A program made the translations under genes and the position numbers. From an uncultured Oribacterium sp. (GTDB lineage: Bacteria > Bacillota > Clostridia > Lachnospirales > Lachnospiraceae), in NCBI GenBank assembly GCA_937927445.1, contig CALAOB010000018.1, positions 1-17,702 on the forward strand: DNA of 17,702 nucleotides, given 5' to 3'. Shown here piece by piece: positions 6,051 through 14,700 of the stretch. Each line of letters begins with the position of its first letter. Position 1 is the first letter of the stretch. The notes below the pieces were generated by a model, which saw only the letters and a program-made list of their open reading frames with translations, had not been told where the DNA came from and did not search any database.

Positions 6051-7982
6051 TTAGTACAGCTTCGCACCGGCCGGGATCACATCATCCAGCATCAGAAGAT
6101 GGAGTCCCTCGTGTCCGTCATACTCATATACAGCGGAGATCAGCATACCCTCGGAAGGGATGCCCATCATCATTCTGGTCGGGAGGTTCGTGATCGCCAC
6201 GCAGGTCTTACCAACCAGCTCCTCCGGCTCGTAATACTCGTGGATACCGCTCAGGATGGTACGCTTCTTATCGGTTCCATCGTTCAGTGTGAACTTGAGC
6301 AGCTTCTTCGACTTCGGAACGGCCTCACAGGCCTCGACCTTCACGACTCTGAAATCTGACTTTGCGAAGGTGTCGAAATCGACGCAATCCTCGAACAGCG
6401 GCTCGATCTTTACCTTTGTAAGATCCAGTTGCTCTGCTGCCGTCTCCACTGCAGCGGCTGCCTTCTCTGCCTTCTTATCTGCGTTCAGGCTCTTCATGGT
6501 CGGGAAGAGCAGCACGTCACGGATGGCCGGCGTATCGGTCAGCAGCATCACGAGACGGTCGATACCATAGCCGATACCACCGGTTGGCGGCAGACCGATC
6601 TCGATGGCATGCAGGAAGTCCTCGTCGGTATGGTTTGCCTCTTCGTCACCGGCAGCCGCCAGTGCATCCTGCGCCTTGAAGCGCTCGCGCTGATCGATCG
6701 GATCGTTCAGCTCGGAGTATGCATTACACATCTCACGACCGTAGATGTAGAGCTCGAAACGCTCTACCTTCGTCGGATCGGATGGCTTCTTCTTCGTGAG
6801 CGGAGAGATCTCCACCGGATGATCCATGATGAAGGTCGGCTGAATCATCTTCTCCTCACAGAAGGTCTCGAAGAAACCATTCTCGATATCACCGATCTTA
6901 TGGTGTGCCTCGTACGGAACCTTGTGCTGATCCGCCAGTGCACGTGCCTCCTCAAGGGTCTTCACGGTGTTAAAGTCCACACCGCACTCCTCCTTGATGG
7001 CATCGGTCATCGACAGACGACGGAACGGCTTGCCAAGATCGATCTCGGTGCCCTGGTAGCTGATGAGGGTCTTACCGCATACCTTCTCTGCGAGGTAACG
7101 GAACATGCTCTCGGTGAGCTCCATCATGCCGTTGTAATCCGTATATGCCTGGTACAGCTCCATCAGCGTAAACTCCGGATTATGACGGGTATCGACACCC
7201 TCATTACGGAATACACGACCGATCTCGAATACACGCTCGAGACCGCCGACGATGAGACGCTTGAGGTAGAGTTCGAGGGAAATACGAAGCTTTACATCCT
7301 CGTTGAGGGCATTGTAATGCGTCTCAAATGGACGTGCAGCAGCACCGCCGGCATTCTCCACCAGCATCGGTGTCTCCACCTCCATGAAGCCACGACCATC
7401 GAGGAAGTTACGGATCTCACGGATGATCTGAGAACGCTTGATGAAGACATTCTTCGAATCCTCGTTCATGATGAGGTCGACATAGCGCTGACGATATCTC
7501 GTATCGGTATCCTGCAGACCATGGAACTTCTCCGGAAGCGGATAGAGCGACTTCGACAGCAGCACGAGAGACTGTGCATGTACAGAAGTCTCGCCCATCT
7601 TCGTCTTAAATACGAAGCCCTTTACGCCGACGATATCACCGATATCCATCTTCTTGAACTTCTTATACTCATCCTCACCGAGCTCATCACGGGTGATGTA
7701 CGCCTGGATACGGCCCTGCTTATCCTGGATATGGATGAAGGATGCCTTACCCATCACACGCTTCTGCATGATACGGCCGGCGATCGATACCTGCTGATTC
7801 TCGAACTTCTCGAAATCATCGCGGATCTCCTGGCTGTGCTGCTCCTGATCGAACTTCGTAATCTCGAAAGGATCCTGTCCGGCAGCCTGCAGCTCTGCAA
7901 GCTTCTCACGGCGTGCCTTTACGATATGGTTGGTATCCTCTACCGGAGCCTGATTCTTCTGGTTTTCCTGATTCTCTGCCAT
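6051..7982 (-). CDS. lysS: Lysyl-tRNA synthetase (class II) with C-terminal Trbp111-like tRNA-binding domain
   Basis: It charges tRNA-Lys with lysine in the cytoplasm. Seen: 643 residues, against about 500 for ordinary bacterial LysRS. The N-terminal anticodon-binding OB fold lies at about residues 60-165. Class II motif 1 is near 200-215 (GFMEVETPMLVENAGGAAA), motif 2 near 260-275 (VFEIGRVFRNEG), motif 3 near 485-505 (GIGYGIDRLVMLL). An Ala/Glu/Lys linker follows, then about 105 residues (FDTFAKSDFRVVKVEACEAVP to the C-terminus, with LPTRMMMGIPSEGMLI) matching the EMAPII/Trbp111/MetG-C tRNA-binding OB fold. I believe this fusion recurs in Lachnospiraceae LysRS. The start at 7982 has AAGGAG at good spacing. 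It is the last gene of the dusB-greA-lysS unit, 140 bases after greA. No T-box leader is visible. Confidence 0.96.
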   Translation of the reverse strand: MAENQENQKNQAPVEDTNHIVKARREKLAELQAAGQDPFEITKFDQEQHSQEIRDDFEKFENQQVSIAGRIMQKRVMGKASFIHIQDKQGRIQAYITRDELGEDEYKKFKKMDIGDIVGVKGFVFKTKMGETSVHAQSLVLLSKSLYPLPEKFHGLQDTDTRYRQRYVDLIMNEDSKNVFIKRSQIIREIRNFLDGRGFMEVETPMLVENAGGAAARPFETHYNALNEDVKLRISLELYLKRLIVGGLERVFEIGRVFRNEGVDTRHNPEFTLMELYQAYTDYNGMMELTESMFRYLAEKVCGKTLISYQGTEIDLGKPFRRLSMTDAIKEECGVDFNTVKTLEEARALADQHKVPYEAHHKIGDIENGFFETFCEEKMIQPTFIMDHPVEISPLTKKKPSDPTKVERFELYIYGREMCNAYSELNDPIDQRERFKAQDALAAAGDEEANHTDEDFLHAIEIGLPPTGGIGYGIDRLVMLLTDTPAIRDVLLFPTMKSLNADKKAEKAAAAVETAAEQLDLTKVKIEPLFEDCVDFDTFAKSDFRVVKVEACEAVPKSKKLLKFTLNDGTDKKRTILSGIHEYYEPEELVGKTCVAITNLPTRMMMGIPSEGMLISAVYEYDGHEGLHLLMLDDVIPAGAKLY

Positions 7983-8009
7983 AGCTTCTCCTTGCTTCTT
8001 ATGCCAATG

Positions 8010-8041
8010 CAGACGACCGGGGCATCGTCCCCAGCCGTCTG
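8010..8041. other. Hairpin in the greA-lysS gap, 28 bp before lysS
   Basis: CAGACG (8010-8015) pairs with CGTCTG (8036-8041), with an inner GGGG/CCCC pairing. A T-tract (8045-8050) follows only on the plus strand, where there is no gene. On the coding strand it is a structured leader element without a terminator T-run. Confidence 0.4.
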
Positions 8042-8061
8042 TCGTTTTTTACCACTCTATA

Positions 8062-8097
8062 CGCATGCCCCGGCAGCGTCTGCAGCCGGCCCATGCG
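8062..8097. other. Second hairpin in the greA-lysS gap
   Basis: CGCATG (8062-8067) pairs with CATGCG (8092-8097), with an inner CCGGC/GCCGG pairing (8070-8074 with 8085-8089). It sits 26 bases past the greA stop with no T-tract on the coding strand. It may protect or process the greA mRNA end; the role is inferred. Confidence 0.4.
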
Positions 8098-8122
8098 ATT
8101 ACGCACCAGCGTTTCCCTGTGC

Positions 8123-8620
8123 TTACGCCTCGTGATCGCTGACACGCTCTACCTCGAGTACGCGGAACTTGAGATCACCCGCCTCGGTCTCGACGGTCAC
8201 CTCATCACCCGCCTTGTGGTGAAGAAGAGCCTTACCAACCGGTGCCTCGTTGGAAATCTTTCCGGTCAGGCTGTTCGCCTCCGAGGAACCCACGATGAAG
8301 TAGGTCACTTCCTCATCGAACTCCTCATCATAGAGCTTTACACGGCAGCCGACATTGATCTCACCCTCGACAGAGTCATCCACGACCTCAACGTTCTTCA
8401 GCAGTGCCTCGAGCTCGACGATTCTCGCCTCGATGTCTCTCTGCTCATCCTTCGCTGCATCGTACTCTGCGTTCTCGGAAAGATCGCCCTGCTCTCTCGC
8501 TTCCTTGATTTTCTCTGCGATCATCTGTCTCTGATTGACCTTCAGATCATGAAGCTCCGCCTCATACTTATTAAGACCTGCACGTGTCAGTAAATTCTTC
8601 TTTACCTGCTCTTCTGCCAT
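8123..8620 (-). CDS. greA: Transcription elongation factor GreA
   Basis: GreA enters the RNA polymerase secondary channel and stimulates cleavage of the transcript in backtracked complexes. Seen: 165 residues with the N-terminal coiled coil (about 1-75), whose tip carries the family signature GDLSENAEYDAAKDEQ (45-60) with the acidic residues that act at the polymerase active site, and a C-terminal FKBP-like domain (about 85-160) with ANSLTGKISNEAPVGKALL. Two starts are possible: ATG at 8620 (MAEEQ), 11 bases after AGGAG, and ATG at 8629 (MGNM), only 2 bases after it. The first gives family-typical length. Longer extensions upstream, to 8719, overlap the promoter and are rejected. It has its own promoter at 8741-8770 and is followed by lysS. 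Confidence 0.95.
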   Translation of the reverse strand: MAEEQVKKNLLTRAGLNKYEAELHDLKVNQRQMIAEKIKEAREQGDLSENAEYDAAKDEQRDIEARIVELEALLKNVEVVDDSVEGEINVGCRVKLYDEEFDEEVTYFIVGSSEANSLTGKISNEAPVGKALLHHKAGDEVTVETEAGDLKFRVLEVERVSDHEA

Positions 8621-8740
8621 GTTTCCCATAGCTCCTTTCAAGACTTCCTTCTGCTCATCCACCCGCGATGAATCAGCACTATAAAACAGACCGCTTCCGA
8701 ATGGCCAGAAACCGCCCATCTTCCATTTTCACGATTGCAT

Positions 8741-8770
8741 ATTGTAAAGCAAATCAGCTTCACTTGTCAA
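8741..8770 (-). promoter_or_regulatory. Sigma-A promoter of greA-lysS
   Basis: On the minus strand a consensus -35 TTGACA (8770-8765) and a -10 TACAAT (8746-8741) are spaced by 18 bases. The start near 8734 gives a leader of about 110 nt. greA-lysS can thus be transcribed apart from dusB. Confidence 0.8.
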
Positions 8771-8780
8771 CCACTCCGCA

Positions 8781-8808
8781 CGAAACCGGCCAGGTTTCGG
8801 CAGGCCGG
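8781..8808 (-). other. Overlapping hairpins after dusB (weak terminator candidate)
   Basis: Two mutually exclusive stems exist: CGAAACC/GGTTTCG (8781-8787 with 8793-8799) and CCGGCC/GGCCGG (8786-8791 with 8803-8808). On the minus strand only TTT follows, so termination would be weak and dusB-greA read-through is likely. Confidence 0.35.
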
Positions 8809-8823
8809 GTCCCCCTGCTCGAA

Positions 8824-9777
8824 CTACCGCTTCATCGCATCCACCAGCGCATAAAGCTCCTCGATGCTCCCGGCGGTGTTCACCTTTCCGCGAAGCTTCG
8901 CCGAGTCCGGATACCCCTCCGTATACCAGGCGATGTGCTTCCGCATCTCGCGGACCGTCGTGAATTCGCCCTTATACTGCAGCATCAGCTCCGTATGGTG
9001 GTGGATCATCGCGATCACTTCCTCGACCGTCGGCTCCGGCAGGAGTTCTCCCGTCCGGAGGTACTCGACCGTCCGCCGGATCAGCCACGGATTTCCCTGG
9101 GCCCCGCGCGCGATCGCCACACCGTCACAGCCCGTCTCGTCCATCATGCGCTTCGCATCCTCCGGCGTGAAGATGTCGCCGTTGCCGAACACCGGAATCT
9201 TCACCGCTTCCTTCACCCGCCGGATCACATCCCAGTCTGCCGCTCCACTGTAGAGCTGCGCCCGCGTCCGGCCATGCACCGTCACCGCCGACACCCCGGC
9301 CTGCTCCGCCATCTTCGCGAACTCGACCGCCGTATCATCCGTCTTCTGGAAGCCCTTCCGAAACTTCACTGTCACCGGCTTATGACAGCGCTCCACCATC
9401 GCATGCAGGATCTCGTACGCGAGCTCCGGATGGTTCATCAGATCACTGCCCTCATGGTTGTTCACGATCTTTGCCACCGGACAGCCCATGTTCACGTCGA
9501 GGAGATCGAAACGATCCTCGATTCGGGACGCGATCTCCGCCATGATCTCCGGCTCCGAGCCGAAGAGCTGCACCGCCACCGGATGCTCGTCCGCCCCCGT
9601 CCGCATCAGCTCCTCCGTATTCTTATTATGGTAGAGGATCGCCTTCGCGCTGATCATCTCTGTCGTCGTCAGACCGACCCCCATCTCCCGGAGAATCGTC
9701 CGGTACGGAAGATCCGTCACCCCCGCCATCGGCGCCATCACCACATTACTCGGCAGCTCCACATTTCCTATTCTCAT
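8824..9777 (-). CDS. dusB: tRNA-dihydrouridine synthase (DusB type)
   Basis: A flavin (FMN) enzyme that reduces specific uridines in tRNA to dihydrouridine using NADPH. Seen: 317 residues, normal for the family. The TIM-barrel opening is NVVMAPMAGVTDLPYR (11-26). The signature LLDVNMGCPVAKI carries the catalytic cysteine, Cys99. The phosphate/FMN-binding segments VTVHGRTRAQLYSGAADW, FGNGDIFTPEDA and GVAIARGAQGNPWLI follow in order, with the helical tRNA-binding domain at the end. Start 9777 (MRIGNVEL) matches usual Dus N-termini and gives GGGA a better spacing; an ATG two codons upstream (9783) is the alternative. It follows the small unknown gene after 129 bases and precedes greA. The dusB-greA-lysS order is known from Clostridia. 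Confidence 0.94.
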   Translation of the reverse strand: MRIGNVELPSNVVMAPMAGVTDLPYRTILREMGVGLTTTEMISAKAILYHNKNTEELMRTGADEHPVAVQLFGSEPEIMAEIASRIEDRFDLLDVNMGCPVAKIVNNHEGSDLMNHPELAYEILHAMVERCHKPVTVKFRKGFQKTDDTAVEFAKMAEQAGVSAVTVHGRTRAQLYSGAADWDVIRRVKEAVKIPVFGNGDIFTPEDAKRMMDETGCDGVAIARGAQGNPWLIRRTVEYLRTGELLPEPTVEEVIAMIHHHTELMLQYKGEFTTVREMRKHIAWYTEGYPDSAKLRGKVNTAGSIEELYALVDAMKR

Positions 9778-9799
9778 GCACATGTTCCCATCTGTTTCT

Positions 9800-9821
9800 G
9801 TCTCGTCACTGTCTCGTCACT
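9800..9821 (-). repeat. 11-bp tandem duplication upstream of dusB
   Basis: GTCTCGTCACT occurs twice head to tail (9800-9810, 9811-9821), about 22 bases before the dusB start. It is probably a slippage duplication. Confidence 0.7.
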
Positions 9822-9906
9822 GTATCTTCATCTTCTATCATATGCGGACTCCAGACTGCGCACCGTCCGGCTGTCCACCTGCTACGCATCTGCGCCCTGC
9901 ACAGGC

Positions 9907-10488
9907 TCAGTCATCACCGAAGAGCGTGTGGTACGCGGTCTGCTCCGCATTCGGGTCATCCGGCATCACCGGCATATCCCAGGAACCCGTCATCCGGATC
10001 CCGCCCTGCTCCGACTCCGCGACGACATCCTGGTTCAATGTCTCCGACGAAGCGCTCATCATCTCCTCGGACGTCGCACGACGCACCTCCGCATGGCCCT
10101 CCGGATTATTCGCACCCGGCTCCGCCTGGAGATCCGCCTCCGTCGGCTCCTCCGAAGACTTTCCGCGCCCATGCAGCGTCTCCAGCGCCTGATAGTAGGT
10201 CTCCAGCTTCGTAAACAGCGCCTCGTAGCGCGTCGCCAGCTCATCGATCTTCTCCTGCGCCTTCGCATCATCGAAACGAAGATCATCCTCCTCGTGCATC
10301 GACTTCAGCACCAGCTTCTGCTCCGCATTAAACGACATCAGAAAAACCCCGCCGATCTCCTCGACATAATCCACCGCGATCAGCTTCAGCTCCTTCTGCA
10401 CATCCTCCGGCAGATTCCCGTACTCCGGATTCAGATAATATTTCTGATGATAGGCATTCGCCGCACACAGCACCACATCTTCTCTCAT
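9907..10488 (-). CDS. Conserved Lachnospiraceae protein of unknown function (DUF6145-like) with acidic C-terminal extension
   Basis: I do not recognise a biochemical function. The first 110 of its 193 residues (MREDVVLCAANAYHQKYYLN, then LPEDVQKELKLIAVDYVEEIG and EDDLRFDDAKA) resemble a family I recall as DUF6145, found beside dusB-greA-lysS in Lachnospiraceae; the family name is from memory. Residues about 60-105 look like a helical, partly coiled-coil segment. Residues about 108-193 are rich in Glu, Pro, Ala, Ser and Asp, look disordered, and probably extend beyond the family's usual length. There is no signal peptide or membrane segment, so it is probably cytoplasmic. The start at 10488 has an AGAGAGG site at good spacing and a promoter with extended -10 just upstream. 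It is the first gene of the unit leading to dusB. Confidence 0.75.
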   Translation of the reverse strand: MREDVVLCAANAYHQKYYLNPEYGNLPEDVQKELKLIAVDYVEEIGGVFLMSFNAEQKLVLKSMHEEDDLRFDDAKAQEKIDELATRYEALFTKLETYYQALETLHGRGKSSEEPTEADLQAEPGANNPEGHAEVRRATSEEMMSASSETLNQDVVAESEQGGIRMTGSWDMPVMPDDPNAEQTAYHTLFGDD

Positions 10489-10520
10489 GACAGCACCTCT
10501 CTGTATAATGAAATATCCGC

Positions 10521-10549
10521 ATTATAGCATCCATTCAACATTCTGCAAA
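10521..10549 (-). promoter_or_regulatory. Promoter with extended -10 for the DUF6145-like gene and dusB
   Basis: On the minus strand a perfect TATAAT (10526-10521) is preceded by TGC, making an extended -10. A weak -35 TTTGCA (10549-10544) lies 17 bases upstream. The start would be near 10514, about 26 nt before the start codon. Confidence 0.75.
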
Positions 10550-10616
10550 GTCTGAGCCGGCCGTCGCAGAATGAAAAGTGCAGGGGCGCCGGAGGACCGG
10601 CACGCACTGTTGCATC

Positions 10617-10646
10617 AAAAAGGGCGACTGCAGATGCAGTCGCCCT
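10617..10646 (-). terminator. Intrinsic terminator of pfkA
   Basis: A perfect 12-bp stem, AGGGCGACTGCA / TGCAGTCGCCCT, with a 2-base centre (effective loop of at least 4), is followed by TTTTT on the minus strand, 14 bases past the pfkA stop. Confidence 0.9.
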
Positions 10647-10660
10647 CCTGTACTTATGAT

Positions 10661-11638
10661 TTAGCGAACCAGCAGCTTCGCGATCCGATACTGCTCCTCG
10701 TTGATATCCTTCTTCATCTGAAGTGCTTCCTGGATATCATAATCGACGAACTCGCCATGCTTGTAAGCCACAAGGCGGTTCGACTTGCCCTCGTGCAGCA
10801 GCTCTGCAGCACGTGCGCCCATCATCGATGCGTAGTAACGATCCTTACAGGTCGGTGAACCACCACGCTGGATATGTCCGAGGATGGTTGCTCTCGTCTC
10901 GATACCGGTTGCTGCCTCGATGCGCTTCGCCATCGAGGTGCTGTGGCCGATCCCCTCGGCGTTGATGATGATATAGTGCTTCTTGCCTCTCTTACGCGCC
11001 TCGATGATACGGTTGATGATCGCCTGCTCATCTCCGTCGTAACGCTCCGGAAGAAGGATCTCCTCCGCGCCGTTTGCAACACCGCACCAGAGGGCGATGT
11101 AACCGGCACGACGACCCATAACCTCGATGATCGAGCAACGCTCGTGTGAGGTCGAGGTATCACGCAGCTTATCGATGGCCTCCATCGCGGTATTGATGGC
11201 GGTATCGAAGCCGATCGTATAATCGGTACATGCGATATCGAGATCGATGGTACCCGGCACACCGATGGTGTTGATGCCGAGTGCACTCAGCTTGCCGGCG
11301 CCACGGAAGGAGCCGTCGCCACCGATGACAACGATTCCGTCGATGCCGTGCTTACGGCAGATCTCCGCACCACGGGCCTGGCCCTCCGGTGTGGTAAACT
11401 CCTGGCATCTCGCTGTATAGAGGATGGTACCGCCACGGCTGATGGTGTCGGATACGGAGGTCGTATCCATGTCGACGATCTCCTCCTGCAGAAGACCCGC
11501 ATATCCTCTCATGATACCCTTTACCTTGATGCCCTCGTGAATCGCCGTACGAACCACGCTACGGACACAGGCGTTCATGCCCGGTGCATCACCACCAGAT
11601 GTCAGTACACCAATCGTCTTCACAGCTTTCGTCGCCAT
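10661..11638 (-). CDS. pfkA: ATP-dependent 6-phosphofructokinase
   Basis: It phosphorylates fructose 6-phosphate to fructose 1,6-bisphosphate, the committing step of glycolysis. Seen: 325 residues, the usual length of the short allosteric bacterial enzyme. The ATP site is TSGGDAPGMNA (13-23) and GGDGS (106-110); glycine, not aspartate, after the GGD marks an ATP rather than pyrophosphate enzyme. The catalytic loop is PGTIDLDI, where E. coli has TIDND; the catalytic Asp is kept and only the Asn between is replaced by Leu. The substrate segments VMGRRAGYIAL and LGHIQRGGSPT are present. The start at 11638 has GGAGG eight bases upstream; in-frame extension upstream to 11719 overlaps the operator-like dyad and is rejected. 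It lies 91 bases after dnaE, as in other Clostridia, and has its own predicted promoter. Confidence 0.96.
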   Translation of the reverse strand: MATKAVKTIGVLTSGGDAPGMNACVRSVVRTAIHEGIKVKGIMRGYAGLLQEEIVDMDTTSVSDTISRGGTILYTARCQEFTTPEGQARGAEICRKHGIDGIVVIGGDGSFRGAGKLSALGINTIGVPGTIDLDIACTDYTIGFDTAINTAMEAIDKLRDTSTSHERCSIIEVMGRRAGYIALWCGVANGAEEILLPERYDGDEQAIINRIIEARKRGKKHYIIINAEGIGHSTSMAKRIEAATGIETRATILGHIQRGGSPTCKDRYYASMMGARAAELLHEGKSNRLVAYKHGEFVDYDIQEALQMKKDINEEQYRIAKLLVR

Positions 11639-11687
11639 AATCCTATCCTCCAGATATATTGATATTCTCCCTAAAACACAGTAGTGA

Positions 11688-11717
11688 GCGAGATTGTGAT
11701 AGCTTTCACAATCTCGC
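11688..11717. promoter_or_regulatory. Large perfect dyad at the pfkA start point (Rex/FNR-like operator candidate)
   Basis: GCGAGATTGTGA and TCACAATCTCGC form a 12+6+12 perfect inverted repeat. Its core TTGTGATAGCTTTCACAA differs at one specified position from the Rex box TTGTGAANNNNTTCACAA and also fits TGTGA-N6-TCACA of CRP/FNR proteins. It begins a few bases downstream of the predicted pfkA -10 box, so binding would repress. The RNA could also fold into a strong hairpin at the dnaE 3' end, but no T-tract directly follows. Confidence 0.6.
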
Positions 11718-11721
11718 ACTT

Positions 11722-11750
11722 ATAATAGTTTAGTTTTGTACTTTTTTCAA
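11722..11750 (-). promoter_or_regulatory. Predicted pfkA promoter inside the 3' end of dnaE
   Basis: On the minus strand TTGAAA (11750-11745) and TATTAT (11727-11722) are spaced by 17 bases. The -35 box lies within the last dnaE codons, and the dyad 11688-11717 lies directly downstream. Confidence 0.6.
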
Positions 11751-14700
11751 TACCTTATATGAAACTCGAACGTTTTTTTCGCCGAGAAGCTGACCGAGAC
11801 TTTCCATCAGCACCGGATCCAGCCGCACCGCATACTGCCGGTCGAGGCGCTTCACGGCCTTTTCCTGACGGAGATAGATCGCTACACCATCTTCTCCCGG
11901 ATGTGCCCGGAGGAGCTGTCCCAGCACCTGCTGCTGCGCGAAGTACTGGTTTTTATCCTGCAGCTGCAGCCAGAGCTCCTTCGGTGCCTCCGAAAAGGTA
12001 TAGATCCGATCCGCGATCAGCTTGCTGTCCTTCTCACCGGAGCCATCAACGTGGCCCTCGATGAAGAGCTTCGCATCCGGCTCGAGCAGTGCACGCATCG
12101 TCTGGAAGGTCTTCGGGAAGACGACGACCTCCACGGTACCCATCCGGTCCTCGAGCTGCAGGAAGGCCATCTGCTGCTGTTTCCGGGTGGTCTTCATCTG
12201 CACCTCCGTCAGGATGCCGCCGATCGTCACCTTCTGCTGGTCGCGGAGCGGCACGGTGCCTGTCTCGTCATCCCGGCGGAAGTATGCACTCGTGGCAGAG
12301 ACATTGGCCTCCATCACCGCGCGATAGGCGTCCAGCGGATGACCGCTCAGATAGAAACCGAGGGCCTCCTTCTCATACTGCAGAAGCTCCTCCTTCGAGT
12401 ACTCCGGCAGCTTCGGCATGCGGATACGAAACTCGCCCGCCTCCTGATTATCCTCCCCGAGGAGATCCGCGAGGGTCATCTGGCCCGCCATCGAATTCTG
12501 CTTTTCCTTCACGCGGCCCTCGATGATGGTCGGGAGGATCGCGATCTTCTCCCGGCGGTTGCCCGGGAAGGTGTCGAGCCCGCCCGCCTGGATGAAGAAC
12601 TCGATGGCGCGGCGGTTGATGCCCTTCTCCGAAACACGGACGACGAAATCCTCGAAGTCCTTATACGCTCCGTGCTGCGCACGCTCCTTCACGATGGCGG
12701 CCGCAGCCGTCCGGCCCACGCCCTTTACGGCACTCAGGCCATAGCGGATCGCCCCCTCCGTGGATACCGAGAAGCCGATCTCCGCCTGATTCACATCCGG
12801 CGGCAGAATCGCGATGCCGAGCGTGCGTGCCACATCGAAGTACTCGGCGGTCTTCCCCATATTATCCATATAGGAGGTCATGAGCGCCGCAAAGAACTCC
12901 GCCGGGTAATAGCAGCGGAGGTAGGCCGTCTGATAGGAAACGACGGCATAGCAGGCCGCATGCGACTTGTTGAAGGCATACTTCGCGAAGTCGATCATCT
13001 CATCATAGATGTGGTTCGCCGTCGCCTCATCGATGCCCCGCGCGATACAGCCCGGGATGTGCTGCTCCGGATTTCCATAGACGAAGTTCTTCCGCTCCTC
13101 CTCCATGACCTTCGTCTTCTTCTTACTCATAGCACGGCGCACGAGGTCCGAGCGCCCCATCGAGTAGCCGGCGAGATCACGCACGATCTGCATCACCTGC
13201 TCCTGATAGACGATACAGCCGTAGGTCGTCTCGAGGATCGGACGGATCTCCGGACAGTCATAGCTGATCGTCTCCGGATGCTCCTTGCCCTGGGTGTACT
13301 TCGGGATGAAGTCCATCGGACCCGGTCGGTAGAGGGCGACTCCGGCGATGATGTCTTCAATGCCCGTCGGCTTCAGTTTTTTCATGAAGTTCTTCATGCC
13401 CGCCGACTCGAGCTGGAACACGCCCTCGCAGTGCCCGCCCGAAATCATCTGGTAAACCTTCGGATCGGCATAATTCATGTTTTCGACGCTTAAGTCTGCA
13501 TGATGCAGCTTATTGACGTCCCGGATCGCATCCTTGATGACCGTCAGATTCCGGAGGCCGAGGAAATCCATCTTGAGAAGCCCCAGCTCCTCGATCGTCG
13601 TCATCGTGAACTGCGTGGTGATGGTACCGTCCGCCGCCCGCGACACCGGTACATACTCTACGAGCGGCTTTCCGGAAATCACAACGCCCGCCGCATGCAT
13701 GGAGCTGTGGCGCGGCAGTCCCTCGAGGCGCTTACTCATATCGATGATACGATGCGTCTCCGCATCCTCTTCATACATCTTCCGAAGCTCCGGATTCATC
13801 TGCAGCGCCTTATCGAGCGTGATGTTCAGCTCATTCGGCACCTGCTTCGAGATCAGGTCACACTTCGCATACGGAATATCCAGTACACGCCCGACATCCC
13901 GGATGACACCGCGCGCCGCGAGCGTACCAAAGGTGATGATCTGCGATACGCAGTCCTTCCCGTACTTCCGGGTCACGTACTCGATGACCTCCTGCCGGCG
14001 CTCGTACTCGAAGTCCATATCGACATCGGGCATGGTGACACGCTCCGGATTCAGGAAACGCTCGAAGACGAGATTGTAACGCATCGGGTCGATGTCGGTG
14101 ATGCCGATGCAGTACGCGACGAGGGAGCCCGCCGCCGAGCCTCTGCCCGGTCCCACCGCGATGTCATGGGTCTTCGCATAGTGCACATAATCCCAGACGA
14201 TCAGGAAGTACTCGACGAAGCCCATGCTCGCGATCGTGTCGAGCTCATAGTCGAGACGTGGCCGGTACTGCTCGCCGTCCGCGCCGTAGCGCGCCCGGAG
14301 ACCATCCTCACAGAGCTTCCGGAGATAGCCCGTCGTATCGTAGCCCTCCGGCACCTGGTAACCCGGCACATGATAGTGTCCGAATTCAATGCTTACATCG
14401 CAGCGCTCTGCGATTTTATGTGTGTTGTCGAGGGCTTCCTGCGCATACGGGAACAGCGCCCGCATCTCCTCCTCGGACTTGATATAGAACTGCCCGCCCG
14501 GATAGCGCAGACGGTCCTGGTCGCTGATCTTCTTTCCGGTCTGGAGACAGAGCAGGATATCATGCGGCTCCGCGTCCTCCTTCCGGGTGTAGTGAATATC
14601 GTTGGTGGCGACCAGCGGAATCCCGGTCTCCTCATGTAACTGCAGTAAGCCTGCATTGACCTTCCGCTGCTCCGGATAGCCGTGATCCTGCAGCTCGAGG

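Noticed and set aside
7983..8122. T-box riboswitch in front of lysS
   Set aside because: No T-box core such as AGGGTGG-ACCGCG, and no antiterminator/terminator pair on the coding strand.
8668..10527. Plus-strand open frame of over 600 codons opposite dusB and the DUF6145-like gene
   Set aside because: The composition is dominated by Arg, His and Leu and it spans several minus-strand genes, promoters and gaps. It is an artefact of codon use on the other strand.
11688..11717. The pfkA dyad as a terminator of dnaE
   Set aside because: No T-tract follows the stem on the minus strand (TCACTACTG follows), so intrinsic termination is unlikely; the operator reading is preferred.
11901..14639. Two long plus-strand open frames opposite dnaE
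   Set aside because: dnaE is certain on the minus strand; these frames show no recognisable domain and only mirror its GC-rich third positions.
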